Notes under the pieces: generated by a model | What the model saw: only the letters and a program-made list of their open reading frames with translations | Told to the model about the DNA's origin: nothing | Database searches by the model: none | Made by a program: the position numbers and the translations under genes | Assembly (NCBI GenBank): GCA_900074885.1 | Contig: FJUW01000002.1 | Span: 310,001 to 374,000, forward strand | From: Rhynchosporium graminicola | Lineage: Eukaryota > Ascomycota > Leotiomycetes > Helotiales > Ploettnerulaceae | DNA: 64,000 bases | Direction of reading: 5' to 3' | Part shown: positions 14,683 to 25,288 of the stretch, piece after piece | Layout of the letters: each line of letters opens with the position of its first letter | Numbering within the stretch: position 1 is the first letter of the stretch

Positions 14683-15020
14683 TTGTCTGGTACAGAGAAT
14701 CGAGGATGTCGTAATCTTATTTAGATCGTGTTTTGTGTCGCGATTGGGCTATTAGAATGGCGTTAAGAAGTTTGCGATACCTTTCCATTTTCTCTTGGTT
14801 CGACATAGTAACTCTTGGCATTTGCGTGTTGAAGGATCGTGTTGTAATTTGCATATCCACTTTCGCATTATCCTGTTTGAAGCACAACCCTAGGCGTAAA
14901 CATTCTTTAGCTGGAGATAGAGCACCTGCAATTTTGATCTTCTTATTTGGCAGCAGCGCAACCTTCTATTCAGACTATCAAGAGCTTATTTTTCCATCCT
15001 GAGCCAACAATTTCAATCTA
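14683..15020. other. Intergenic region between convergent 3' ends
   Basis: Separates the NRPS stop codon from the stop codon of the SDR gene on the other strand. It is AT-rich with several stops in all frames. I see no gene; it presumably holds both 3' UTRs and polyadenylation signals. Confidence 0.7.
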
Positions 15021-16114
15021 TCACTTCACATATTTCCTCCAGTCATGCACATCTTTATACCCCAATACTTCTCTAACTTTCCTGTTACTCAGTGGAGCTT
15101 CGAATTCGCCCAATTCCCTCGTAATCTTCACTCCAGGACATTCCTTCTCCAGAAACTCCTTCGTTGTCAGATCCCTCACAGTGATCGTGTCATTGGTCGC
15201 ATTGAACACCTGGAAGCCCAAGCCGCTCTTCTGGATCGACAAATCACAAATCTGGCCGAGGTCTCTCGCATCGATGTAACTCCATGCGTTCCGCTTTCGG
15301 GACGAAGGATTTCCGAGGTACGTGGGAAAGTCTTGCTCGTACTCATGAGGCTCAATCACGTTACCGATTCGCAGAGCGTAGATATCGGCTTTGAAGCGAC
15401 GGGCAAAAGTGCGAGCGGTTTTCTCGCCGCAAATCTTGGATAGTGCGTATCTGGAAAACTGTCAGATCGATGTTCTTATGTAGTCTGATGAGTAAGTACT
15501 TACGAGTCTTCTGGATCGACATCGTAGTCTTCCTCGAGCGGGAAGGAATGGTAATCTACATCTCCTTGGGCGAAACATACACCGTATGTTGTCTCGGACG
15601 AGGCGATGATGATCTTCTTGACGCCGAGTTTGCATGCTGCTTCGATGATGTTATAGGTACTCCGTATGTTGGCCTGGAAGAGCTCTGAGTCTGGTACAAG
15701 CATGTTTCTGGCATAAGCTAAGGCTTCGTTAGCACCACTTACAGAAAAAACATGCAGGTAGGAATCTTACCAGCGAAATGAATAACGACATCGGGCGGAC
15801 CTGGGACTGGACCATCGTTATATCCGGTCATGTTGAAATGCGAAGTCAGGGCATTGAAAACCTGTCCCGAGTCTGTAAGGTCCGTCTTGAGAGTGTAGAC
15901 ATCCGCAGATGGGTCTGGAAAAGGCACAAGATCCAAATTGAGGACTTTGTGGCCTTTGCTGATGAGATACGGTATAACATGACGACCAGCTTTGCCAGAT
16001 CCGCCTGTGAATACCTGATGAAGGTCAATATAAGTTATAGACTTTTGATAAGAGTGGGGGTCAACACACGATTCTCTTTCCACCTGCGACGGTGGGGAGC
16101 GTGTTGTTTGACAT
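15021..16114 (-). CDS. Extended SDR / NAD-dependent epimerase-dehydratase
   Basis: NAD(P)-binding Rossmann enzyme of the epimerase/dehydratase class; the substrate is unknown. Four exons on the minus strand (16114..16070, 16014..15771, 15717..15504, 15450..15021) give 310 aa. The introns are 55, 53 and 53 nt with GT..AG ends. Residues 16-25 carry the glycine-rich TGGSGKAGR nucleotide-binding loop, an HFAAYARN segment follows strand 4, IASSETTYG supplies the catalytic Ser region, and SYALSK is the Tyr-x3-Lys pair. A W-S-Y-I-D-A-R-D-L segment towards the C-terminus is typical of extended SDRs. The length fits the family. It faces the NRPS tail to tail, so shared regulation is not implied. A role in siderophore or sugar chemistry would be a guess. 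Confidence 0.88.
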
Positions 16115-17286
16115 CTTCGGTAAATAGAGATGTTGTTAAACTTCTAATATGTTGACTGTTCAATATTGTCTATTAGTTCTTTTCTTGGGAAGAAAATTCT
16201 ACGTGATAAGTTCTGCTACTTAAGTAGTTTACCTTGGCCACAAGAGATCATCGCCGTCAAAACTGCAGTGACATCTCTTACGTCAGTGATCCTTTCAGGA
16301 AGGAGGGAAAACTGAGCCCCTGGAAAAGCGGGGCAGTTCTGCAGTTCTGCAGTTCTGCAGTCCAGGGATATTTCGGCTAATATTGCTGGGCAAATACAGC
16401 GCAGGAACTCGATAGTATATATATTGTCGAAAGTGTGCAGAACGTAAATTCCTTTTCGACTCATGCCTAGATTCCAGAAACCCAGGAGAAGTTGCTTCAA
16501 GAGAAACCTCTGCCTCCAGTCCCTTCCATTTCTTCAAAGGAAAACCAAAATACTTCATATGCTAACTTCGAAAATGAATCTATTGTTATTAGTTTGCAAA
16601 CACCTGACGGACTGTTTCATTTGGTTGGCAGCTTGAAATTCCTTAAGTTTGGCCCTTTTGAAGTTAGAGCCTCCTCTACTTGAAGCCGAAAAAGAGGATT
16701 TTCAGAGCGGGTGTTTTTTGCTACCAAAATTATGAAACAGCCCTTATATCATAAGTTTTTCGGGCTCATGAACAAATGACATCAAGTAGAGGATGTGGTT
16801 TCTCCAAAATCATGCTCTTTGTCTTTTTCCAATCCGTCAAGTTCTCCGGGAAATTCTGAAGTATCTGGTTTCAGGTCTCGAGATATATGCGTATGACTTG
16901 GAGATAGATGATCATCGAAGTACCCTTTTGGAAGAAGGAGTTCTGACATTTTTCATGTAGCCATTACCAAGCTGAAGGGAGAAAGTAGTTCGTACCTTTC
17001 TGTATTCACTTTGTGGGATAAAGGCCAGAATTAGGAGACTCGATGGCTTCTCTACTTTCCCGCGGCACAATTTCCTATTTCGTCTACACTAAGTGACCCT
17101 AAATCTCACTACGACTGAAGAGTATTCTGCGAATGACATGTAGCTTGATATCGTAAATTCTCTTTTTGGGATTGCCTATTCAGCTAATTGAAACTCCAAA
17201 TCTTCAGGCCATTCTTGAAACGAATTACCTGCATTATCCCTCGCATTGACTGTCTTGGTATTCGTCACTGAAATTGCATTATAATC
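16115..17286. other. Intergenic region with an 8-bp tandem repeat
   Basis: Upstream region of the SDR gene. At 16333-16360 the octamer GCAGTTCT is repeated three and a half times. Open frames here, such as a 63-codon one at 16492-16683, resemble no protein I know. The rest is AT-rich, with nothing I can name. Confidence 0.5.
16333..16360. repeat. Octamer tandem repeat (GCAGTTCT)3.5
   Basis: Three perfect copies of GCAGTTCT plus GCAG. Each unit boundary contains the palindrome CTGCAG. It lies about 220 bp upstream of the SDR start codon, so it could sit in that promoter. Confidence 0.9.
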
Positions 17287-17881
17287 ATGGTATCAAGCCC
17301 CATTGATCCGATATTTACACAGTCAGTAGATCAAGTTTGTTTAAATCTGCGAGCTCCAGCAATACTGACGACGCGATCCCAGAATCGTGAACACCACGCA
17401 ACATGAACTGATTTCAGCTCGGCGAGACAGCGACAACGACAGCGACAGTGAAAGTCTGGTCTCTAATTGGAGAGTCAGCACCAGCGATAGTGACGATGAC
17501 TTAATGCCCGAACTGGCTCCTATGGATAACAATCGCGGCAACCGGGTCTCCATCCCAGAACTGATGCGCATCAGCAATTCTCATGCCTACGAAACCTACT
17601 ACACACGTCGTCGAGAACATGAGATCTACAATTTGTTTCGCCGGGGTGTATATACCTACCGGTGCTTTTTCTATTGGTAAGACAAATAAAATTGAAAATT
17701 TCAATCACATATGATGAGTATTGTCCATCGAACTAATTATTGAGATAGTTCTTGTACAAAAGACCGCGAAGAAAGCATCATAGAGCGGCAAGTCGAAGTT
17801 GATATGGAGAGGTCGACATTCTGGTCCAACTTTTTGAACTGGAGGAGCTGGGGAGACACACTTAATTCAAGGCTGGATTAA
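17287..17881 (+). CDS. Small spliced gene, acidic/serine-rich hypothetical protein
   Basis: I do not recognise this protein. A model of three exons (17287..17321, 17383..17676, 17749..17881) gives 153 aa with every junction in phase. Intron 1 (61 nt) has donor GTCAGT and branch CTGAC. Intron 2 (72 nt) has donor GTAAGA and branch AACTAAT, with acceptor ATAG. Residues about 25-55 are rich in Asp and Ser (SDNDSDSES, STSDSDDD). The middle is basic (YYTRRREHEIY), followed by a Cys/aromatic patch, and the last 45 residues contain W-S-N-F-L-N-W-R-S-W. No signal peptide or membrane segment is visible. Exons 2 and 3 are well supported because exon 3 stays open and protein-like only in the spliced frame; the 5' exon is less certain. 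Confidence 0.5.
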
Positions 17882-19613
17882 GCATGAAGTTCGCAGCAGT
17901 ATCTGGAGATTGTGTTTTGGTGCCTTGTTGGAAATGAGCGGATGAATACGGGGATGTCGCTCACAGCGTAAAAGTCGGTTTGCCGAGACAAAGGTTTTTG
18001 CTTTCAATCAAGTCAATTGACATACGTAGAGTACTAATACCGATGCCGATTCATTAGTAATACTCGATCTCTAGTTTGATCCGCGAAACTGTTCTTGTGC
18101 TTTCTATTCTAGAAAATCACGAAGACTTTCCATTTCAAAGATGTCTTTGCTGTTTTTGGCTATGTAAGCAATAGCGCTCTCAACATTGGTCCACAGGGTG
18201 GTAGTAGATAGCTCATCAGATTTTGCGGCGGGTAGGAGTATTCCGCTTGATGAGTGTATGTGCTGTCTGTCGTTCTAGCTACGACGTGAAGTTTTGGTTT
18301 TCCTAGCTATGTCGAGGAATGGAAAACCGCCTTCCGTGTCTGACTGGACCGCAGTCAGAGTTAAATTTAGGTGTTCAGAAAGCGTTACCTATTGTGTCTA
18401 CCAAATTTGGTCCACTGACAAGCATTAGCTATTTACTATAACTAAAAGGCAGGATCTTACATGTCCACCTCATATCCTATTTTGTCCCTTTGAGATATCC
18501 ATTTTTATCGTCTATGAGACATAAGCGATAATGTAGCATGCTGTAGGTAGACTTACTTCTCCGCTACTTCGATTCCTAGCTTCTTAAATTTTGACTTGAC
18601 TCCCATTCGACAATAAGACCTCTCTCTACACATCTCAATCCGCAAACTCCTGCACTAACGAGACATAGACAAATGGTTTGGATAAAATCATGAATATTAT
18701 TCTTCGCCAAAGGTATCAGAGGCGTCGAACCCTCTGTTCTTGTGGAATACTACATTTTCTATTCTTAAAAATCTATATTTAATGATCAATACTTACCATG
18801 CTATTCAAACAACCCGATTCACGAAGATAAGCCAAAGTTGAGTAAGGCAGCACTCAAACAAATCATTTGTGAATAGCTGAATACAAAATCGATCGTAGAA
18901 AGCTGAATAGATAGTCAGATACGTATCAGTTCTCCCAGAGAAACAATCCAGCAGAGCAAGAAAAGGCGGCTCGAGTCAATGGAGCTGTGTTCCTACATGG
19001 AATGTCCATGCGAATTGGCAAAAGCAATTGGCTACAAGCCATCTTGGAATTCTCGATTGTCATCATGGACTGGTAATGTTAAGTCAGCCAAAGCAAGGTT
19101 CCGAGACTTCCTGTTCCTCCTTCTTGCGATATGAAATTCATGCAGAGGAGCTTTCCTACACTGTTGTCTGATGCAAATGGCTGGAAACCGTACCTTAAGT
19201 CTCGAGTTGAGGCCAGCCAGATTCGTCTTGGGCGAACGCTCTAAGGTTTCGAAATATCAGAGAATCAATTTCATTCAAAGGTCAGGTAATACTGAAGTAT
19301 AATAATGATTTTTGCGTAGCAAATGCCTTGAGATGTTCGTGCGACCCTATCAGGCGACCTTGAAATCCAACAAGCCATTTCCTCGTTCGCGGTATTGTAA
19401 GGGTGCCCAGCCTCGAGTGAGGAATGCCAAGATGCAAGATATTTGGCGGGGTAGACTTGACCCCCACTATCTTGAATAGGTATCAATCAAAACGCCCTTG
19501 TGTTGGTGACTTATATGATGGAAGGATTTCTAGTGGAACCTTAATATAGACCTACATTGCAGAAATTGTGTTCAACACTCACTTCACAATCGTTGTCACC
19601 ATTATCAATCACA
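17882..19613. other. Gene-poor intergenic region
   Basis: About 1.7 kb of AT-rich sequence with short frames in all six phases. One stretch near 18970-19170 stays open for about 70 codons on the plus strand but matches no family I know and lacks convincing splice sites. No repeats or RNA genes were seen. Confidence 0.5.
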
Positions 19614-20256
19614 ATGTCCTCTTCCAAAGAAGAAGCTCTCATTCGGCACGCACGCCGCGACGGTAAGCTACACCCATTCGAGTCGCTTTGACATGACCTT
19701 GAACGTAGTGTACAAAATAATAATACCCAGAGTTACAGATATTCCGACCATACTCCAGCTCATACAAGAATTAGCCGAGTACGAAAAAGAGCCTAACGCC
19801 GTAGAAGCAACTCCCGAACTCCTGGCATCCAGCATAGCATTCGCACCCTCTCCCTCCTCTTCCTCCACATCCACCAGCTCAGCGCAAGACGAAGCCATCT
19901 CCTCCACCCGCCCTGCACGTTGTCTCCTCCTCTTCACACCCTCCGGCTTTCCAGCCGGCATGGCACTCTATTTCTACAACTACTCGACGTGGAAAGCGCG
20001 TGCCGGAATCTGGCTCGAAGACCTGTTCGTGCGGGAAACTTATAGAGGGAAAGGGTACGGACAGATGTTGATTAAGGAGCTGGCGAAAGAGGTGGTCGAT
20101 ATGAAGGGTGGCAGGTTGGAGTGGTGTGTGCTGAAGTGGAATACGCCTAGTATTGGCTTTTATGAGAGTGAGAAGATCGGCGCGAAGGCGCAGACTGAAT
20201 GGCAGACTATGAGGGTTGATGGCGAGGGATTGGTGAAGTTGGCTGGTAGGGGGTAG
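19614..20256 (+). CDS. GNAT N-acetyltransferase, SSAT/thialysine-acetyltransferase-like
   Basis: Acetyl-CoA-dependent N-acetyltransferase, closest in look to spermidine/spermine N1-acetyltransferase or its thialysine/SAT2 relatives; it probably acetylates a small amine in the cytosol. Exons 19614..19662 and 19733..20256 give 190 aa. The 70-nt intron has donor GTAAGC and ends in CAGAG; the second AG is used because only it restores the frame (R-R-D then V-T-D-I-P). After a TDIPTILQLIQELAEYEKEP start typical of the family comes a Ser-rich insert (residues about 47-65). The acetyl-CoA loop is R-G-K-G-Y-G-Q near residue 128, and a GFYESEKIGA block matches the usual FYxxxGA. Length is slightly above the usual 160-175 aa because of the insert. 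It converges with the LYR-like gene 155 bp away. Confidence 0.87.
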
Positions 20257-20410
20257 GGATGTTTGATGTGAGTTGACTTACTGAGTGATCAAGACGATGC
20301 ACTTCTTGAAGCCAGGAAACATGTGACGCACTGATTTGGAAGATGAAAGGAGTGTATGTCTTCGTTGTACAATACAAATAGATTTACACGAAATGATACA
20401 TGTCTTGAGT

Positions 20411-21898
20411 TCATACAGGCCGTCGGGTGACCTTCAATCTCCGCTCCCCGTGGTTTCCAGAGGTCGTTTCGTTCTGGGAGTTCTGCATTCCGATGTACTT
20501 CCTCAACTTCGCATCACTTTGCTGCTCAGAAGCCGTTTCCTTCGTTCCCTTGTTAACTTCGTTGATCTTCTGGACCTTAGATTTCACTCCCGATGTGTTG
20601 AGATTCTGCGGTAACGTCCCGAGACCTTCGAAAAGTTCCTCTTCTGCAAGCGAAGGTTTTGAGATGGCTCCTTCCAGAGCTCGTGATCGCTGTCCGCCCC
20701 ATTCGATATCCCACTTCCTGTTAACCTCGTCGTATGCCATGGTTGGTGTCAAGCTCCAGATGGTTGCGTATAACCTTCGAAGTGATCTGCTGCGAAGCTC
20801 AATCTCTCCTTCGTCGCTGGGTATTCTAGTCGGACGTAGATGGGCTCCTTCGTACTTCACTTTATCATCTGCGCCCTTTTCTCGTTTCAACCTATTCTTT
20901 TGATTTTTTTGGTGGACTTTTTCTGCTTTTTCTAAGAGGTAAGGGGCATCCTCTTTGGCCAAATGAAACTTCTCCTCTTCCGTCGTTGGAACGGGCGCTT
21001 CTAGATCCTGTCCTTTCTGTATTGCGACCTTCATAAGATTGCGAGAAGGATGGTGCCTTGCGGGCATTTGGAAGTACTGCAGTAGTTCAGCGCTTCGCTC
21101 CTCTTCGGAGACTTCTTCTTTAGGGCTTATCAAAGCTGTTCGTCGTGCTGGTCGTGCTTCCAGAGGTAGAATACCTGTCGCAAGATCTCGCAGCCTTTCC
21201 CATTCATCTCGAGGAATTGGTGGAAGTACCTTCTCCAGCGTCGTTATCCACCATTTCTGCAAATACTTTTTCTGCATGCTGATAGGGGTTGGTCGAGCCC
21301 AAATGTTCTCCTTGGGTATCTTGGCCTGAAATTGCCGTATCTTGCCATTGTGCGCATCCACAGGTTGGTTCGCCTGCTGACTCTTGATGAAGCTTAACAG
21401 TTTTGGATCTGGTGGACCTTTTGCAATGCTTGTTGGTTCTCGCTCGATGACCATCTGGAGAGCAGACGCATCCTTCGGGAGGGCCTTTTCGTCAGGCTCG
21501 AGCAGATATTTGATGAGCCAGCGTTTTCTCGCACCTTCGCGACCATGGACCTGAAGGAAGACTTTCTTCAGCGCATCCATATCCCCATCGGCAGCATCTT
21601 CCAAGAGCCTCCTTCTTCGCCGGGCTTTCACAAGTCGTTGTATCGTCAGGTCCCGTCTAGCCTTGTCTTCCCGCAGAGCGATTCTCTCCTTATCTGCCCG
21701 AAATCTATTCCTGATTCTGGCGAAGACATACTTCCTGACGATAGAATCGGGAAGGTAAGTCGTTGCTCGAAGGAGTCCTCTATAGGCCGAGATAGCCTCA
21801 GATCGTAAATCGCGTTCGAGCGGTTTACTATTATCGGATATTTGCAATAGTGAAGGAGCTTTCGGGACTCTAGACCTTACGAGGCGGACGTTGTTCAT
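20411..21898 (-). CDS. LYR-motif (complex 1 LYR-like) protein, probably mitochondrial
   Basis: Intronless 495-aa basic protein. Near residues 35-70 it has A-Y-R-G-L-L-R-A followed about 20 residues later by F-A-R-I-R-N-R-F-R, the spacing seen in LYR proteins, which act as assembly factors or subunits in mitochondria by binding acyl carrier protein. The N-terminus (MNNVRLVRSRVPKAP) is basic and free of acidic residues, compatible with a mitochondrial targeting peptide. After the LYR region there is a very basic helix (KARRRRRLL) and a long region with no family I know, ending in a Gln/Asn/Ser-rich tail. It is far longer than classic 80-150 aa LYR proteins, so it may instead be a mitoribosome- or translation-related fungal protein with an LYR module. 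The ATG at 21898 is the first in frame. Confidence 0.7.
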   Translation of the reverse strand: MNNVRLVRSRVPKAPSLLQISDNSKPLERDLRSEAISAYRGLLRATTYLPDSIVRKYVFARIRNRFRADKERIALREDKARRDLTIQRLVKARRRRRLLEDAADGDMDALKKVFLQVHGREGARKRWLIKYLLEPDEKALPKDASALQMVIEREPTSIAKGPPDPKLLSFIKSQQANQPVDAHNGKIRQFQAKIPKENIWARPTPISMQKKYLQKWWITTLEKVLPPIPRDEWERLRDLATGILPLEARPARRTALISPKEEVSEEERSAELLQYFQMPARHHPSRNLMKVAIQKGQDLEAPVPTTEEEKFHLAKEDAPYLLEKAEKVHQKNQKNRLKREKGADDKVKYEGAHLRPTRIPSDEGEIELRSRSLRRLYATIWSLTPTMAYDEVNRKWDIEWGGQRSRALEGAISKPSLAEEELFEGLGTLPQNLNTSGVKSKVQKINEVNKGTKETASEQQSDAKLRKYIGMQNSQNETTSGNHGERRLKVTRRPV

Positions 21899-22363
21899 AG
21901 CTCGGAGTTGCTATGGTTGGGACATTCTACGTGTGATGTGTATTGAAGTTCAAGTCGGTCATGGACTGAGGATGAATCTCACAAGGCTGCGAAACACATA
22001 AATCATAGCTGCAGCCCTGCAGGTAGCTACATGTATCTGCCTTGGAAATTAGGCCTGAGACATGACTAGGTGCCCAATGGCCTCGAAGTCAACATCTGTA
22101 GACAAGTAAAAATGCAGCTAAAATCGGTTGAATAGCAAAATACAGTGAGATTTAGACCTGGTTCTGAGCTGTAACATTTTAAAATTCATAGTCCAGTAAT
22201 CGATTACACTATTGTTCTTTTCTTCACATTCTTCACGAACGGCTACGTGCAGTGCATTCACAATCCAGCCGACGCGAGCAAGGCGCGTGAGACAATTGAG
22301 GCTCGCTTCTATTGGCTTATCCCACTACCGTCCTCGAAACCACTTTAAACACCACTCCCTCGA

Positions 22364-22369
22364 ACGCGT
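22364..22369. promoter_or_regulatory. MluI cell-cycle box (MCB) 1
   Basis: Perfect palindromic ACGCGT, the core site bound by MBF (Mbp1/Swi6 and Res/Cdc10), 203 bp upstream of the start codon of this window's own MBP1-type gene. The match is exact; binding is inferred. Confidence 0.6.
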
Positions 22370-22393
22370 CGGACAACTGAGAATAAGAAACGC

Positions 22394-22399
22394 ACGCGT
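22394..22399. promoter_or_regulatory. MluI cell-cycle box (MCB) 2
   Basis: Second perfect ACGCGT, exactly 30 bp after the first and 173 bp upstream of the MBP1-type start codon. Paired MCBs are the usual arrangement in MBF target promoters. Confidence 0.6.
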
Positions 22400-22571
22400 C
22401 GCCACTCTTCTGGACAGGCATCGCAGTGCAGCGCAAAGCATTTTTCAGGCCGTCAGTGATATTGCTATAGTTGCGCAAGTCGAAATCTCATTTCGTCAGC
22501 TATCGCCAGAACGCGACACATTCGAATCTCCTACTCACCCAACCATAACAATTTCACACTTCGAATGATCT

Positions 22572-25288
22572 ATGGCCGCTGTAATTAATACCACCAACCC
22601 TCAACCTCTTGCGACTACGTCCGAATCTCGCCAGAATCATCTTAGCAGGCCGCAAATATTCTCTTCTGCCGGGCGCGCGTACGACGAGGACTCTCAGCTC
22701 ACTCGAGCGAATCCACATATGTCCTTCAATATGAGCCAGGGGTCCCAAGGCAATGGTCTCATGATGCAGCCTGGGGGAGGATTTCGTCAATACGACCATA
22801 GCAATAGTGCTAGCCAGAGGAATCCAGCACCACAGATATACTCGGTGAGGGTGCATGCTTTCGGGAAGGAGATCCAGCTAACAGGTATAGGCTATATATT
22901 CTGGAGTAGACGTCTATGAAATGGAAGTCAATGGCATCGCAGTGATGCGGCGGCGCAAAGATAGTTGGCTCAATGCAACACAGATCCTAAAAGTCGCTGG
23001 CATTGAGAAAGGGAAACGTACCAAGGTTCTAGAGAAGGAAATCCTGATAGGAGAGCATGAGAAAGTCCAAGGCGGATATGGCAAATATCAAGGAACCTGG
23101 ATCAAATTTGACCGAGGACTAGAGTTTTGCAGACAGTATGGCGTAGAGGAATTGCTCCGTTCACTTCTGACTTATGATATGGGCCAGGATGGAGGTATTG
23201 CTGGAAGGGGTGGGATTGACACTCCTACGAAAGAGCAAGCTATGGCGGCTCAGCGGAAGAGATTATATAACTCAGGTGCTGATAGTCGAGAGCGTGGGCC
23301 GTCTGGAACGTTTTTCAAGAACATCTCGAGTACAGCTTCGCATGCTGTTGCAGCTATTAGCAAAGCTCGCTTCGACTCACCAGTACCACGAATGAGGAAC
23401 GGAACTCAAACGGGTCGCCCGGCGAGCTTCAGCAGACAATCGTCACAGCAACATCTTGCTTCTCAAGAAAACGCATATCCTGGTGGTTCGCAGCAAAGCA
23501 TGCAAAGTTTCGCTTCTGCTGACAGTTTCGCCGTGAGTGGACAACCCGATTCGGCATACGTTACACAGTTTTCACATCCTGGCCGTGATGATGCACGTAA
23601 CGGAGATCTTGAAGAGCCACCGAGAAAGAGAATCCGTCGCTCGCCTAGCATAAATGGTCAATATCTGGACGACAATTACCTGAACATGTCCATGCGCGAG
23701 GCTTCACCAACGGAACCTAACGAATCCTTTGTCTATCATAACCAGCACATCCAAACGGAGGGCGGCAACTTTCCTCTACCGCCTCTGCCAATGCCATCAA
23801 ATCTTCAAAGCAGTGCCAAGAAAGACTTGCTGATGTCCTTATTTACGACACAGGAAGACTTCACTAATCATAAAGCCTTTCAAAGCCTCCGCTCTGAAGA
23901 TCTTGATATACCCATAGATGCCAGCTGCAATACCGCCTTGATATGGGCCGCCACGCTTGCCCGGCACAATCTCCTCAAGGCTCTAATCTCACATGGTGCC
24001 AGCATCTTTAGGGTAAACTCGTCAGGCGAAACGGCTCTGATGCGGTCTTGTCTTGTCACGAACAACCTTGAAGCTGGTAGCTTCGCAGACATACTCGAGC
24101 TTCTCGGACCCAGCATCGAGATCAGAGATACCCGAGGTCGAACCGTACTGCATCACATTGCCGTTACTTCAGCTGTCAAAGGAAGGAGCCAGGCGAGCAA
24201 ATACCATTTGGAAACACTTCTCGAGTTTGTCGTTCGTCAAGGCAGTGCGCCAGATAGCCAGCAGTCCTTCTCCAACGTTCCACCGCCCCTTACCACCCTT
24301 GGTATCGGCCGCTTCATGTCTGAGGTTGTCAACATTCAGGACAGATCTGGAGATACGGCATTGAACATTGCTTCCAGAATTGGGAACCGAAGTATTATAT
24401 CACAGCTGATTGAGGTCGGCGCAGATGCATCGATTGCCAATCGTTCAAACCTGAGCCCAATGGATTTTGGTGTGGGCGATCCAACCGAGTTTGAGTGTCG
24501 TCCAGGCGAGGAGCGAGTGCAGAACAAAACGATGAGTAATGAAAGGAAAGAGACCAGCGACGAAATTATCACTTGTGAGTTTTACATTCTTTGACTTCTT
24601 TGCTACACTAACCTGTCTAGCTATCGCGACCCTTTTGAATCAGACCGGGAATGAGTTTACCAAGGAGATGGACAGAAAGCAAACAGTCATTGATGATCTT
24701 CATGCCCAGCTTCGAGATGCATCAGGAGAGTTGGGCGAGCAACGAAGAAAGGTAGAAATGCTTCAGGCGGAGGCTAAGGAACGGGATGCTCGGAAGACCA
24801 AAACAGCCAACCTTCGGAGAGCGTATGATGAGGAAAGAGTGCGCCTATCGCAAATGCAATCCCAATATGGCCAGATAGACGGCGCGGTCGAGATGAAGTT
24901 AGGAGATGCGGACCAAGGTCTGGCCATCACCGAGCAAGCTTCTTCAATTCTCGCCAGAATTCACGTCAGCCCTCATCAGCCTTTGGTCATCGATCGAGTA
25001 GATCGTCAGGCCTTGTCCTCTTCACTCCCGCCAGCTCATGTTCTTCGAGCTCGACTGAATGCCTATAGAGCGGTCAACCAGGAACTAGACGACAATATCC
25101 GAGACCTTCAAAGCAAAAGCTCCGAGCTTGCGAGAAAGTACCGCCAGATCATCAGTCTGTGCACAAGCACACCAGAATCTAACGTCGACAACGTCATTGA
25201 CAACTTAACGAGAGCTGTTGAGAGCGAACATACGGATGTAGAGCTGACGAGAGTGAGAGAATTCCTGCAAAGGGTAGAAGGTTCCTAG
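22572..25288 (+). CDS. MBP1: APSES transcription factor, Mbp1/Swi4 type (MBF/SBF DNA-binding subunit)
   Basis: DNA-binding subunit of the G1/S transcription complex, which binds MluI-type boxes and works with a Swi6-like partner. Exons 22572..22844, 22891..24574 and 24621..25288 give 874 aa. Intron 1 (46 nt) ends at the GTATAG acceptor, not the earlier ACAG, because only this gives I-Y-S-A-I-Y-S-G-V-D-V-Y-E-M. Intron 2 is 46 nt. Domains: a Ser/Gln-rich leader (1-85); an APSES/KilA-N domain (about 88-195) with VNGIAVMRRRKDSWLNATQI and GTWIKFDRGLEFCRQYGVE; a basic cluster PRKRIRR near residue 340; ankyrin repeats (about 430-615; NTALIWAA, GRTVLHHIA, GDTALNIASRIGN); and a C-terminal coiled coil (about 640-870) used for partner binding. 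The start is the first ATG in frame, but its -3 base is T and an ATG 7 nt upstream overlaps it. Confidence 0.93.

Larger units (their letters stand above)
21899..22571. other. Divergent promoter region (LYR-like gene / MBP1-like gene)
   Basis: The 673-bp region between two divergent genes. It contains two MluI cell-cycle boxes (listed separately) and a perfect 12-bp palindrome GTAATCGATTAC at 22196-22207. A 118-codon frame at 22212-22568 has no ATG and is not counted as a gene. Confidence 0.7.

Noticed and set aside
1..16114. Siderophore gene cluster covering the NRPS and the SDR
   Set aside because: No ornithine monooxygenase, acyltransferase or siderophore transporter is visible, and the SDR is tail to tail with the NRPS; adjacency alone is not evidence. 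Genes upstream of the window could change this.
22212..22568. A 118-codon frame just upstream of the MBP1-type start
   Set aside because: It begins at TTG and has no ATG, ends 3 nt before the main start, and lies over the MCB boxes; it is leader or promoter DNA.
22881..22884. ACAG as the first acceptor of MBP1 intron 1
   Set aside because: It puts the DNA-binding domain out of frame; the GTATAG acceptor 6 nt later restores I-Y-S-A-I-Y-S-G-V-D-V-Y-E-M.
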